DNA of 60,308 nt. Source: Deltaproteobacteria bacterium. GTDB lineage: Bacteria > Desulfobacterota > DSM-4660 > Desulfatiglandales > HGW-15. The translations under genes were made by a program, and so were the position numbers. The notes beneath the pieces are model-generated. The model was not told the origin of the DNA. It did no database searches and saw only the letters and a program-made list of their open reading frames with translations. This document shows, piece by piece, positions 53,006 to 60,308 of the stretch; positions within the stretch are counted from its first letter, which is position 1, and every line of letters starts with the position of its first letter. Location of the stretch: positions 1-60,308 of the forward strand of contig JAFGDF010000193.1 of the NCBI GenBank assembly GCA_016932235.1, in the 5' to 3' direction.

Positions 53006-55123
53006 TTAAAGCGCAAGTCCCATTTTGTGGCCATCCTGCATCGCATTGACAATAAAACCCGGTTCCCTGGCGCTTCCTATAAGATAGGTTTCGGATACAA
53101 GTCCCTTGAATTGATCTTCGATCTTCTGATTGGGGCCCCAGTCCTGAGTGGTCATGACATTCTTGCCCTTCATTATGTACTTGCGCCTGTCCGGAAGTGA
53201 AACCCAGAGTCCCTCTTTTGCGACTCTCTCGTATTTGACATTTGACCAGATGGACACGTTGTTCTGCCTCAACCACGGCCATAGATTTGCGAGGTCATCA
53301 TCCGTCATATCCTTACCAAGCTCTGCCTCAGGACCGTCATGCACTATGGTGACTCTTTTACGGCGCTTGACTAAATATTCGGCCAGTTCGCAGCCGTGTA
53401 ATTCACCTCCCATGACCACCACGCTTTTTCTCACCGGTATCCAGATCCTGGAAAGAATCTCCATCTGGGCGGGTGTAAAAAACCTGAGGAAGAATTTTAA
53501 CATATTATGCATTATTGGAGTCGGGACAAATCTAAAAATATTATTGGATCCGGGAAGATCAATCTTCGTATGGGCGGCTCCTGCGGCTATAACAAGGGCA
53601 TCAGGCTTCTCACTCTTGATTAATTCAGGGGTCACCTCCTTCTTAAGATATATCTTGACCCCCTGCTTTTTGAGCTGGGTCTCCATATATTTTACAAAAA
53701 CCGTTAAATCATTTGTTTCCAGGTCCTTGATGACCGCGGCACAGGGGATCAGGCCCCCAAGAAAATGCCCTTTCTCATAGAGGGTCACTTCATGTCCCCG
53801 TTTTGACGCAACCCTGGCGGTCTCCATGCCGGCCGGCCCACCGCCCACCACCATGACCTTCTTTTTCTTTGTGATGGGATTAATCTTAAACTCCGGCCAC
53901 AGCTCCTTGCCAAGGCTGGCGTTGACACGGCATTCCATCTTCTGATTCTTGTTACGACAGTGAAAGCACCAGAGGCATCCATTACACCACCGGATATCCT
54001 CCAGACGTCCTTCTATGACCTTATTGGGAAGTTCCGGATCAGCCAGCAACCTCCTGGTCATGCCCACGAAATCAATGCTGCCTTTTTGAAGATATTCCTC
54101 ACCGGTAACAGGGTCAAGACGGCATGCGGTCCAGACCGGTATGTTCTTGACCCTCTTTTTAATAGCTTCCACAAACGGAACCGTCGCGCCTATTCCCCCT
54201 CGGCTCCAGTCCATTCCTTCCGGGAGGTCGTCCGGCGGCACGGGATACAGTATCCTGTCGGGCTGTAAAATCCCGTTCCGATGTCCGAACCTTTCACCGC
54301 GCACGTTAATTCCATCAGCCACTTCGGCTATCCTGACAGCCATCTCCACACCTTCCTCAATAGTAATCCCCAGGGGATGGTTGTACTCACGTGCATTAAA
54401 CAAACAATGGACAGTGAAATTCTTGCCGCAGCGGCGTTTGGCCTCGGTTATGCAGTTGCGCAGAAAACGCGTCCTGTTTTCATAATTCTGGGCACCGTAT
54501 TCATCTTCACGCCTGTTCCACACCCTTGATAAAAAGGTGGCGCCCTGGTGGCATGTCCCGTGGTTGATCTCACAGGCATCAAATCCTGCCTTGTATGCGC
54601 GCTCCGCCGCACTGGCCCATTTGTCTACCTGATCTTCTACCTCCTGCTTGGTATAGGCCCTGGGAGGATTGAAATCCGGCCCAGGAAGTTCATCTTCAGG
54701 AATAGCTGAAGCCGCGCAGGTGTCCCGTGTCTTTGGAAGAAGCCCCGTGGGGTTCCATGGCCCTGCGTGCTGAAACTGGACGGAGACAGGGCATCCATGT
54801 TTATGGACCCTTTCCGTTAATCTCGCAAAACCATCAATATATTTATCATCATCAAGGTGTAACTGAACTCCGCGTATCAGGTTGCCGTCCGCATCATAGT
54901 GGGCATGCTGAATTCCCAGTGGATATTCAGTCCCGCAGGATTCTACCACGAGAAAACCTACACCCCCTTTAGCCAGCCTCTCATAGTAGGTGATCATACG
55001 TTCGCCGCACGTCTGGTCATCTTCAACATATGATGTGCCGTTTGCAGTCTTCAGCATCCTGTTACGTGTCTTGATATGACCAATCATGCCCGGTTCAAGC
55101 AATTTCTCAAATCTTTGTGACAT
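53006..55123 (-). CDS. 2,4-dienoyl-CoA-reductase-like flavin/Fe-S oxidoreductase (2)
   Basis: 705 residues. An FMN barrel of OYE type (IKTRNRMLKTANGT, ACEINHGTCHQGATF) ends in a cysteine-rich set (CNGCLWCFHC, then Cys after eight residues), followed by an FAD/NAD domain with VMVVGGGPAGMETA (about residue 418). The barrel lacks the usual HGAHGYL, having HGTCHQGATFL instead, so the active site differs from FadH. It probably reduces or oxidises an unsaturated acid or CoA ester. It lies 42 bases after the LDH-like gene in the same operon. Confidence 0.88.
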   Translation of the reverse strand: MSQRFEKLLEPGMIGHIKTRNRMLKTANGTSYVEDDQTCGERMITYYERLAKGGVGFLVVESCGTEYPLGIQHAHYDADGNLIRGVQLHLDDDKYIDGFARLTERVHKHGCPVSVQFQHAGPWNPTGLLPKTRDTCAASAIPEDELPGPDFNPPRAYTKQEVEDQVDKWASAAERAYKAGFDACEINHGTCHQGATFLSRVWNRREDEYGAQNYENRTRFLRNCITEAKRRCGKNFTVHCLFNAREYNHPLGITIEEGVEMAVRIAEVADGINVRGERFGHRNGILQPDRILYPVPPDDLPEGMDWSRGGIGATVPFVEAIKKRVKNIPVWTACRLDPVTGEEYLQKGSIDFVGMTRRLLADPELPNKVIEGRLEDIRWCNGCLWCFHCRNKNQKMECRVNASLGKELWPEFKINPITKKKKVMVVGGGPAGMETARVASKRGHEVTLYEKGHFLGGLIPCAAVIKDLETNDLTVFVKYMETQLKKQGVKIYLKKEVTPELIKSEKPDALVIAAGAAHTKIDLPGSNNIFRFVPTPIMHNMLKFFLRFFTPAQMEILSRIWIPVRKSVVVMGGELHGCELAEYLVKRRKRVTIVHDGPEAELGKDMTDDDLANLWPWLRQNNVSIWSNVKYERVAKEGLWVSLPDRRKYIMKGKNVMTTQDWGPNQKIEDQFKGLVSETYLIGSAREPGFIVNAMQDGHKMGLAL

Positions 55124-55165
55124 TTTTACCTCCCTGGGGTTAACCCCCTAACTTAATAATAAATC

Positions 55166-56083
55166 CTATAATACATGCTCCTCAACAAGTTTTGCCGCTT
55201 TGCTGAGGATGCCTGTTGAAATCTTGAACTTTTCCTGTTCGTCTGGGGCCAAATTGAATTCCTTTATTCCCATGACGCCTTCACGACCAAGCATGACCGG
55301 CACTGACATGCTGAATCCCTTTTGTCCATATTCTCCGTCCACCACAACAGAACATGGCATCAGGGCACCTGTATTCTCAACAATAGCGCGTACCATCTTC
55401 TCAAAGCCAATGGCACAACTCCAGCCAGCCGTTCGTCCCGCTTGCAGTTCCTCAAAACGCTTCAGGATAAGAGGAACCTCAGCGTATATACTCCTTTTAA
55501 TATCTTCACTGACTTCAACCGGCTTGCCGTCAATCTTAACGGTACTGAACATCAATACCTGGCTGGTGCCGTGCTCACCTATGCAATAACCATCCACCTG
55601 TTTCATTTTGACGTTATACGCATTTGCGATATATTCCCTGAAACGGAATGTATCATTGATCGAGTAACCAATGACCTTCTTCCGATCAAAACCGCTCGCG
55701 AGGTACATGGCGTAGTTCATTGGATCAGCGGGGTTGGTGGCGGTCATTATAATAGCCTCAGGAGAATATTTTTTGATCTTCTGGGCAATATCTTTGATGA
55801 GAACGGCGTTTTTAGGAAGCAATTCCATACGGTCTTTTATCAGGCCCTGAGGAACCCCGGCCGCATTAATGACAATATCCGTACCCGGTAAATCCTCATA
55901 ACTACCGGCGCGGACAAGGACATCCTTTCCGGCCATTACGGTCCTCATGTCCATGGCATGCTGCTTGGCCAGATTCTCCTTATAATCTATCAGTACAAAT
56001 TCATCCGCCAGTTTTTGTGCGGCAAGATAAAAAGCGGCTGGTGATCCAACACTGCCTCCCGCACCGATGATGGTTATTTTCAT
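55166..56083 (-). CDS. L-lactate/malate dehydrogenase superfamily enzyme
   Basis: 305 residues with the NAD motif IGAGGSVGS and catalytic residues at the expected places: Arg85, Asn117, Asp144, Arg147 and His171 (GEHG). The residue that separates malate (Arg) from lactate (Gln) enzymes is Gln79 (GVPQGLIKDR), which favours an L-2-hydroxyacid with an uncharged side group. The loop around it lacks the KPG of both standard classes. AAGGAG precedes the ATG. It heads an operon running to porB, so its 2-oxoacid product could feed the Por enzyme. Confidence 0.85.
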   Translation of the reverse strand: MKITIIGAGGSVGSPAAFYLAAQKLADEFVLIDYKENLAKQHAMDMRTVMAGKDVLVRAGSYEDLPGTDIVINAAGVPQGLIKDRMELLPKNAVLIKDIAQKIKKYSPEAIIMTATNPADPMNYAMYLASGFDRKKVIGYSINDTFRFREYIANAYNVKMKQVDGYCIGEHGTSQVLMFSTVKIDGKPVEVSEDIKRSIYAEVPLILKRFEELQAGRTAGWSCAIGFEKMVRAIVENTGALMPCSVVVDGEYGQKGFSMSVPVMLGREGVMGIKEFNLAPDEQEKFKISTGILSKAAKLVEEHVL

Positions 56084-56147
56084 TTGGCAACTCCTTATTC
56101 TAGAGATTTCTATTGAAGATATGCTGCATTAAGTATCCGGTACCCCA

Positions 56148-56174
56148 ATTATCATCATAGTTTTTAATTGTCAA
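56148..56174 (-). promoter_or_regulatory. Candidate promoter of the dehydrogenase/por operon
   Basis: Minus strand: TTGACA (56169-56174), 15 bases, then GATAAT (56148-56153). The spacer is short, but the boxes are strong (six and five of six). It lies about 65 bases before the dehydrogenase ATG, in the space shared with the divergent GntR gene. Confidence 0.45.
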
Positions 56175-56315
56175 CAAGTATTTCACCATAAAATAACTGT
56201 TGTTTCTTCCAGCCGTTATTAGGCATAATTACTTAATAAAAATAGGGATTTAAGGCATTAGGACTCTGGAATATTTTCAATTCCAGCGTGAATTATATTC
56301 GAGGGATATTTATCT

Positions 56316-56430
56316 TGACAATTTTGGCATATAATATATCTTACAAGGAATTGAGGTACCGTATTCTAAATGCACTTAATCGTTTAATGACCTATGTGGT
56401 GCATCTTGCCATAATTGAACAATTGAGGTA
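56316..56430. promoter_or_regulatory. Possible GntR operator region
   Basis: TGACAATTTTGGCA (56316-56329) and TGCCATAATTGAACA (56407-56421) are near-perfect inverted copies, and AATTGAGGTA occurs at both 56349-56358 and 56421-56430. Spaced inverted and direct repeats in a divergent gap (56084-56468) before a GntR gene suggest looping operators for autoregulation and control of the por operon. Confidence 0.4.
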
Positions 56431-56468
56431 ATTTTTCATTATATATATTGCTTAACTTGGAATCTATA

Positions 56469-57161
56469 ATGCCTAAAAAGATTAAATCAAAAATTAGGAT
56501 TGAACAACCTGTCCCCATGCGGAAGCAGGTCTATCTATATCTAAGGGGTAAAATTCTCGACCAGTCTATCAGGCCATCAAGCAGATTAGTAGAGGCTCGT
56601 ATAGCAAAGGATATTGGAATATCCAGGACTCCTGTCAGAGAGGCCCTGCACCTGCTTGAAAAGGATGGATTTGTCGAAGCTATTCCAAGAGTGGGTTACA
56701 GAGTTAAAAAATTGGATTGGGAAGAATTGAATGAGATTTTCGAAATAAGAAGGGTAAACGAAAAACTGGCCTGCTTTTGGGCGCTGGACCGTATAGAGGA
56801 AAAAATTTTAAAAAAGCTGGAAAAGAATATAGAGAAAACTGAACTGGCTATAGAAAAGGGGGCCCCGGAGGAGTTTCTTGCTTTTGATGAAGAATTTCAT
56901 GAGATACTTGTAAGCTCCGCGGGGAGTAAAAACCTGTTTGAATTATGCCAGCAATTAAGACGCCTTATGCTCAGATACAGGGCCGCCAGCATAAAAACCG
57001 CATCAGCTGTAAAGACAGCTTTGAAGGAACACAGAATGATTCTTGAATGTCTGAAGAATAAGGATAAAAACTGTCTTGAACAAGCCCTGAACGATCACCT
57101 GAACCATTCGAAAGATAACATCCGAAGCGCGGTACTGACTGACATTCCAATTAATAGATAA
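56469..57161 (+). CDS. GntR-family regulator with FCD ligand domain
   Basis: 230 residues. The N-terminal winged helix has RIAKDIGISRTPVREALHLL (about 40-60). The C-terminal FCD domain keeps its likely metal residues in FDEEFHEIL, LKEHRMIL and ALNDHLNHS. FCD regulators sense carboxylates. It is divergent from the dehydrogenase/por operon, its probable target. The frame also opens at a TTG at 56448, but no ribosome site supports either start well; the ATG is preferred. Confidence 0.88.
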   Translation: MPKKIKSKIRIEQPVPMRKQVYLYLRGKILDQSIRPSSRLVEARIAKDIGISRTPVREALHLLEKDGFVEAIPRVGYRVKKLDWEELNEIFEIRRVNEKLACFWALDRIEEKILKKLEKNIEKTELAIEKGAPEEFLAFDEEFHEILVSSAGSKNLFELCQQLRRLMLRYRAASIKTASAVKTALKEHRMILECLKNKDKNCLEQALNDHLNHSKDNIRSAVLTDIPINR

Positions 57162-57352
57162 TACCCAATCGTCAAACCTGACATTCCAGAAATTCAATCT
57201 ATTGTGCCGATGCTACTCCTATCTGAATTTCGCAAGAGATCATCTGGCGCAGGTGTCTGAGAAAAACATACAGGTATGATTTACTATACATAAGCGGAAC
57301 GGTATGATATAATTATGTTCACTTTACTTTACATTTTATGGAAGGATCCCCC

Positions 57353-58846
57353 ATGAACGACAAGACAATACCCCACGAAATGTCTCTGATATGTTTCAGG
57401 GAGATATCCACTTGGGTCAACAGTGTACTTGACCTTGACCAACTGCTGGAACTCATCATCGATACGGCCACGCGAATGATGGAAGCCAAGGCAAGTTCCT
57501 TGCTGCTTCTTGATGAAAAAATGAATAAGCTATACTTCAAAGTGGCGACAGGGCCTAAAAAGGATGAAATCAGACAATTTGATGTGAATATGGGTGAAGG
57601 GATTGCGGGTTATGTGGCGGAAACCGGGGAGCCGCTGCTGATCCCTGATGTGAAGAAGGAACCCAGATGGGACAAACGGATCAGCGAATATATTGGATTT
57701 CAGACCAACTCTATCGCATGCGTTCCGATGAAACTGAATAACAAGATAATTGGAGTAGTCGAAATAATAGACAAAGAGGACGGTACCCCGATAAAGGACG
57801 ATGACATGAAGATTCTCACCGTCTTTGCTGAAGTCTCATCACTTGCAATAAGCAACGCCAGAAAAATCGACCAGGTCAAGCGGGAAAATAAGGATCTCAA
57901 GGAAGAGCTTGGAAGCAGGTATGAGATCATCGGTGAAAGTCTAAGCCTGAAGAAAGTTCTATCTGATGCCTTTAAGGTGGCGAACGCGAAAACAAGCACT
58001 CTTATACTGGGGGAAAGCGGAACAGGTAAGGAGCTCCTTGCCAGATTGATCCACCGGGCGGGCCCGAGAAAAACAGAGCCGATGATAGTTATCAATTGTG
58101 CTGCCCTTCCCGAGACCCTGCTTGAAGCCGAACTCTTCGGACACGAAAAAGGGGCCTTCACCGGCGCGACAACCAGGAAGACAGGGAAATTTGAAATTGC
58201 GGACAGGGGAACTATTTTTCTTGACGAAATAGGAGAGATGTCCCCCGGCATGCAGGCTAAACTCTTGCGGGTATTACAGGAGGGAATGTTCTACCGTATC
58301 GGTGGAATCTCACCCATAGCCGTCGACGTAAGAATCATCTCCGCCACCAACAGGGACATCGTTAAAGAAGTGGCTGAAGGAAGATTTCGTGAGGACCTCT
58401 TTTACAGACTCAATGTCGTTCAACTACAAATGCCTCCATTAAGAGAAAGAAAAGATGACATTCCCATACTTGCGCAATATTATCTGAACCTTTTCAAACA
58501 GGAGACCGGCCTGTACGATCTTAAGATATCAGTTAACGCAATGAAAAAAATGCTGGAATATGACTGGCCGGGAAACGTGCGTGAGCTTAGAAACGCTATC
58601 GAACGGGCTGTTGTCATGGGAAATGATCGGGAAATACTACCAGGTGATCTTCCCATTTCAGGTATCAAAAAAGAACATTCAGGCATGGAACTGGGGCTGA
58701 CACTTAAGGAGGCAATCGAGATTTTCAAAAAGGAATTTATAAAACTGAATCTGGAAAATGCCGGAGGGAACAGGAGCAAAGCTGCAAAAGTAATGGATAT
58801 TCAAAGGACATATCTATCTCGCCTTATTAGCCAGTACGATTTATAA
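57353..58846 (+). CDS. Sigma-54-dependent activator with GAF sensor (2)
   Basis: 497 residues: a GAF domain (about 20-165), an AAA+ domain (about 195-430) with Walker A GESGTGKE, GAFTGA, Walker B IFLDEIGE and the arginine-finger region, and a Fis-type helix-turn-helix at the end (NRSKAAKVMDIQRTYLSRL). Architecture is like activator 1 but the GAF part is distinct. GGAAGGA seven bases before 57353 favours this ATG over the one at 57338. An MFS gene follows on the same strand. Confidence 0.9.
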   Translation: MNDKTIPHEMSLICFREISTWVNSVLDLDQLLELIIDTATRMMEAKASSLLLLDEKMNKLYFKVATGPKKDEIRQFDVNMGEGIAGYVAETGEPLLIPDVKKEPRWDKRISEYIGFQTNSIACVPMKLNNKIIGVVEIIDKEDGTPIKDDDMKILTVFAEVSSLAISNARKIDQVKRENKDLKEELGSRYEIIGESLSLKKVLSDAFKVANAKTSTLILGESGTGKELLARLIHRAGPRKTEPMIVINCAALPETLLEAELFGHEKGAFTGATTRKTGKFEIADRGTIFLDEIGEMSPGMQAKLLRVLQEGMFYRIGGISPIAVDVRIISATNRDIVKEVAEGRFREDLFYRLNVVQLQMPPLRERKDDIPILAQYYLNLFKQETGLYDLKISVNAMKKMLEYDWPGNVRELRNAIERAVVMGNDREILPGDLPISGIKKEHSGMELGLTLKEAIEIFKKEFIKLNLENAGGNRSKAAKVMDIQRTYLSRLISQYDL

Positions 58847-58880
58847 TGACTGCCTGGTGCGTGCCTGTAACTAATCTAAA

Positions 58881-58929
58881 ATTAACCCCGGATCCATCAG
58901 CGGCTGCCTGATACGGAAACGGGGTTAAT
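58881..58929 (+). terminator. Hairpin after sigma-54 activator 2
   Basis: ATTAACCCCG (58881-58890) and CGGGGTTAAT (58920-58929) form a perfect 10-bp outer stem, with an inner ATCAG/CTGAT stem. Only a weak T-rich tail follows, so it could be a weak terminator or a processing site before the MFS gene. Confidence 0.5.
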
Positions 58930-58974
58930 TCATTTCCGGATAAATCTGACTTTTTCCTCTGGAGGACACCCTTA

Positions 58975-60213
58975 ATGTTTTATGGCTGGTATATTGTAGG
59001 CGCCTGCGTAGTGATATCAATGTACTTCAGCGGGACTATCCATATAGGATTTACGACAATTGTCGAACCCATTGCCCGTGAAATGGGATGGACCTACACC
59101 CAGATCTCTCTTGCTGTTTCAATGCGAGGCCTTGAAACCGGCCTTCTGGTGCCTGTTGCCGGATTTATTATAGACAGATGGGGACCCAGGAGTCTGCTTT
59201 TCGGTGGATCGTTCTTTACCGGCATAGGATTGTTGTTGCTGAGCCGGGTCCATTCGTTAACCATGTTTTATGTATCTTTCGCGATAATATGTATTGGTAT
59301 GAGCGCTCTTCCAAGCGGACTTTTGATGTCAGCGGTCGCAAACTGGTTCAGAAAACACGAAAGTCTGGCCATGGGAATCACTGCCAGCGGAGTATCCCTC
59401 GGCGGTATCTTAATTCCGTTTGTCACGGCAATTGTCGATAATTACGGGTGGCGCCATTCAGTGTTTATCATAGGTCTGGGAGCATGGCTGATTCCCATGC
59501 CCCTTTCTCTTATGCTCCGTCACAAACCCGAAAAATACGGTTATCTCCCTGATGGCGACAGTCTGCCGGACACAGAGAATAAAAAGAATCCGGTGTCTGA
59601 AAAAAGACTCATGCCGCACATGAACACTAAACAGGCCATGTCAACTTTTTCCTTCTGGATCCTCTCCCTTGGTTGCCTCGGGATTATGATGACCACAAAC
59701 GCGGTCCTGACACACATAATGCCCTTTTTCAGCACTATAGGGGTTGAAAGGTCCCTGTCCCGATTTATCATCAGCGCTGTGCCAATCATTGGAATTATAG
59801 GCAGGGTGGGTTTCGGCTGGATCGGGGACAGGATTGATAAAGTGAAAATAGCCACACTCGCGCTTTCTCTGAACTCACTGGGTGTCTGGATACTTTTTTT
59901 TATTACAGGGGATCGTTTATGGCTGTCGATATTTTTTATTGTTCTTTTTGGTATAGGGTGGGGAGGTTTCGTACCCATGCAGTCAGGACTGGTAATCAAA
60001 TTTTTTGGAAGAGATCACATGGGAACGATCATCGGGTTTATCAATAGTATTATGATGGTCGGGATGATGACCGGCGCTCCCCTTACAGGATGGATATACG
60101 ATATGCGGGGGTCCTACAAGGCGGCATGGTTTATTATGGGCTCCATGCTGGCAATAATAACAATCATCTTTTTTGCGGCATTACGCCGATTCGATAAAAA
60201 AGAGGTTTTATAG
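58975..60213 (+). CDS. MFS transporter (oxalate/formate antiporter or monocarboxylate type)
   Basis: 412 residues with 12 hydrophobic segments, starting MFYGWYIVGACVVI, the usual opening of the OFA/MCT group. The loop between helices 2 and 3 has DRWGPRSLLFGG, and the one between helices 8 and 9 has GRVGFGWIGDRIDKVK. Members carry mono- or dicarboxylates. GGAGG sits ten bases before the ATG. Context with two regulators and the LDH-like/por operon suggests uptake of a 2-hydroxy or short-chain acid. Confidence 0.88.
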   Translation: MFYGWYIVGACVVISMYFSGTIHIGFTTIVEPIAREMGWTYTQISLAVSMRGLETGLLVPVAGFIIDRWGPRSLLFGGSFFTGIGLLLLSRVHSLTMFYVSFAIICIGMSALPSGLLMSAVANWFRKHESLAMGITASGVSLGGILIPFVTAIVDNYGWRHSVFIIGLGAWLIPMPLSLMLRHKPEKYGYLPDGDSLPDTENKKNPVSEKRLMPHMNTKQAMSTFSFWILSLGCLGIMMTTNAVLTHIMPFFSTIGVERSLSRFIISAVPIIGIIGRVGFGWIGDRIDKVKIATLALSLNSLGVWILFFITGDRLWLSIFFIVLFGIGWGGFVPMQSGLVIKFFGRDHMGTIIGFINSIMMVGMMTGAPLTGWIYDMRGSYKAAWFIMGSMLAIITIIFFAALRRFDKKEVL

Positions 60214-60248
60214 ACACACTTGCATGAAACTTCACTTTTCATGTGTGG

Positions 60249-60271
60249 ATTCTGCGGTCATGCCGCAGAAT
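60249..60271. repeat. Hairpin at the right edge with GTCATTC motif
   Basis: ATTCTGCGG (60249-60257) and CCGCAGAAT (60263-60271) form a perfect 9-bp stem, followed by a T-rich stretch. TGTCATTCCCCGG begins at 60293 and matches the reverse of ATTCTGCGG-type ends (GAATGACA), so a larger repeat probably continues beyond the window. Confidence 0.5.
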
Positions 60272-60308
60272 GACAAAATCTTTCTTTTCACCTGTCATTC
60301 CCCGGCTC

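Noticed and set aside
53148..53780. 210-residue plus-strand frame opposite the second long OYE-type enzyme
   Set aside because: It is antisense to the FAD domain, with no start signal or motif.
1..60308. CRISPR arrays, tRNA and rRNA genes
   Set aside because: No regularly spaced short repeats, no TTCGAATC-type T-arm with a matching acceptor stem in the intergenic gaps and no rRNA-like sequence were seen by eye.

Overview
The window looks like a chromosome segment of an uncultured sulfate-reducing bacterium of the Desulfobacterota (former Deltaproteobacteria). The evidence is a dissimilatory sulfite reductase neighbourhood at the left end (a DsrN/CbiA-type amidase followed by a DsrC with both C-terminal cysteines), several CCG-domain Fe-S oxidoreductases, an EtfAB:quinone oxidoreductase cluster, a four-subunit 2-oxoacid:ferredoxin oxidoreductase, three TRAP transporters and two sigma-54 activators. 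No rRNA, tRNA, CRISPR array, phage or intact insertion sequence was seen.

Layout. 0-4.8 kb: dsrN-like, dsrC, a short OYE-family flavoprotein, a J-domain protein, a methyltransferase and a shortened DsrE-like gene. 4.8-7.5 kb (minus): citramalate synthase (cimA) plus a nitrilase-family hydrolase. A previously unlisted Ile/Leu-rich 37-residue leader peptide, a consensus-like promoter and a terminator hairpin precede cimA. 7.6-21.7 kb (plus): two paralogous MLE-subgroup enolase-superfamily enzymes, two complete TRAP transporters, a sigma-54 activator, a cupin, a zinc alcohol dehydrogenase and the housekeeping pair prmA-rsmE. 21.8-30.8 kb (minus): a third TRAP transporter, a two-domain flavin/Fe-S reductase, etfA, etfB and a membrane Fe-S Etf:quinone oxidoreductase. 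31.2-35.1 kb: hrpA. 35.2-43.0 kb (minus): an exopolysaccharide operon behind a near-perfect sigma-70 promoter. It encodes an ExeA-type ATPase, a degenerate HD-GYP protein, a Wza-type lipoprotein, a Wzz/tyrosine-kinase/SPOR fusion and an O-antigen-ligase-like protein. 43.4-48.1 kb: formyltransferase, HdrD-like Fe-S protein, epimerase, a MITE-like element and an unrecognised 322-residue protein. 48.1-56.1 kb (minus): LDH-like dehydrogenase, OYE-family reductase, phenylacetate-CoA-ligase-like enzyme, a 60-residue protein and PorG-D-A-B. 56.4-60.2 kb (plus): GntR/FCD regulator, a second sigma-54 activator and an MFS transporter.

How the parts may work together (inference). The accessory genes read as organic-acid catabolism for a sulfate reducer. 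TRAP and MFS carriers bring in carboxylates, and enolase-superfamily and dehydrogenase enzymes rearrange or oxidise them. The LDH-like enzyme could make a 2-oxoacid that PorGDAB converts to an acyl-CoA plus reduced ferredoxin. The ligase could activate a free acid. EtfAB with the membrane oxidoreductase could pass flavin-level electrons to menaquinone and so toward sulfite reduction. The actual substrates cannot be read from the sequence.

Non-coding structure is rich. There is a family of intergenic hairpins with a conserved core and covarying outer stems, three copies of a 77-nt repeat with a conserved stem, and a 347-bp element with 20-bp perfect terminal inverted repeats. The cimA leader is the most clear-cut regulatory find.
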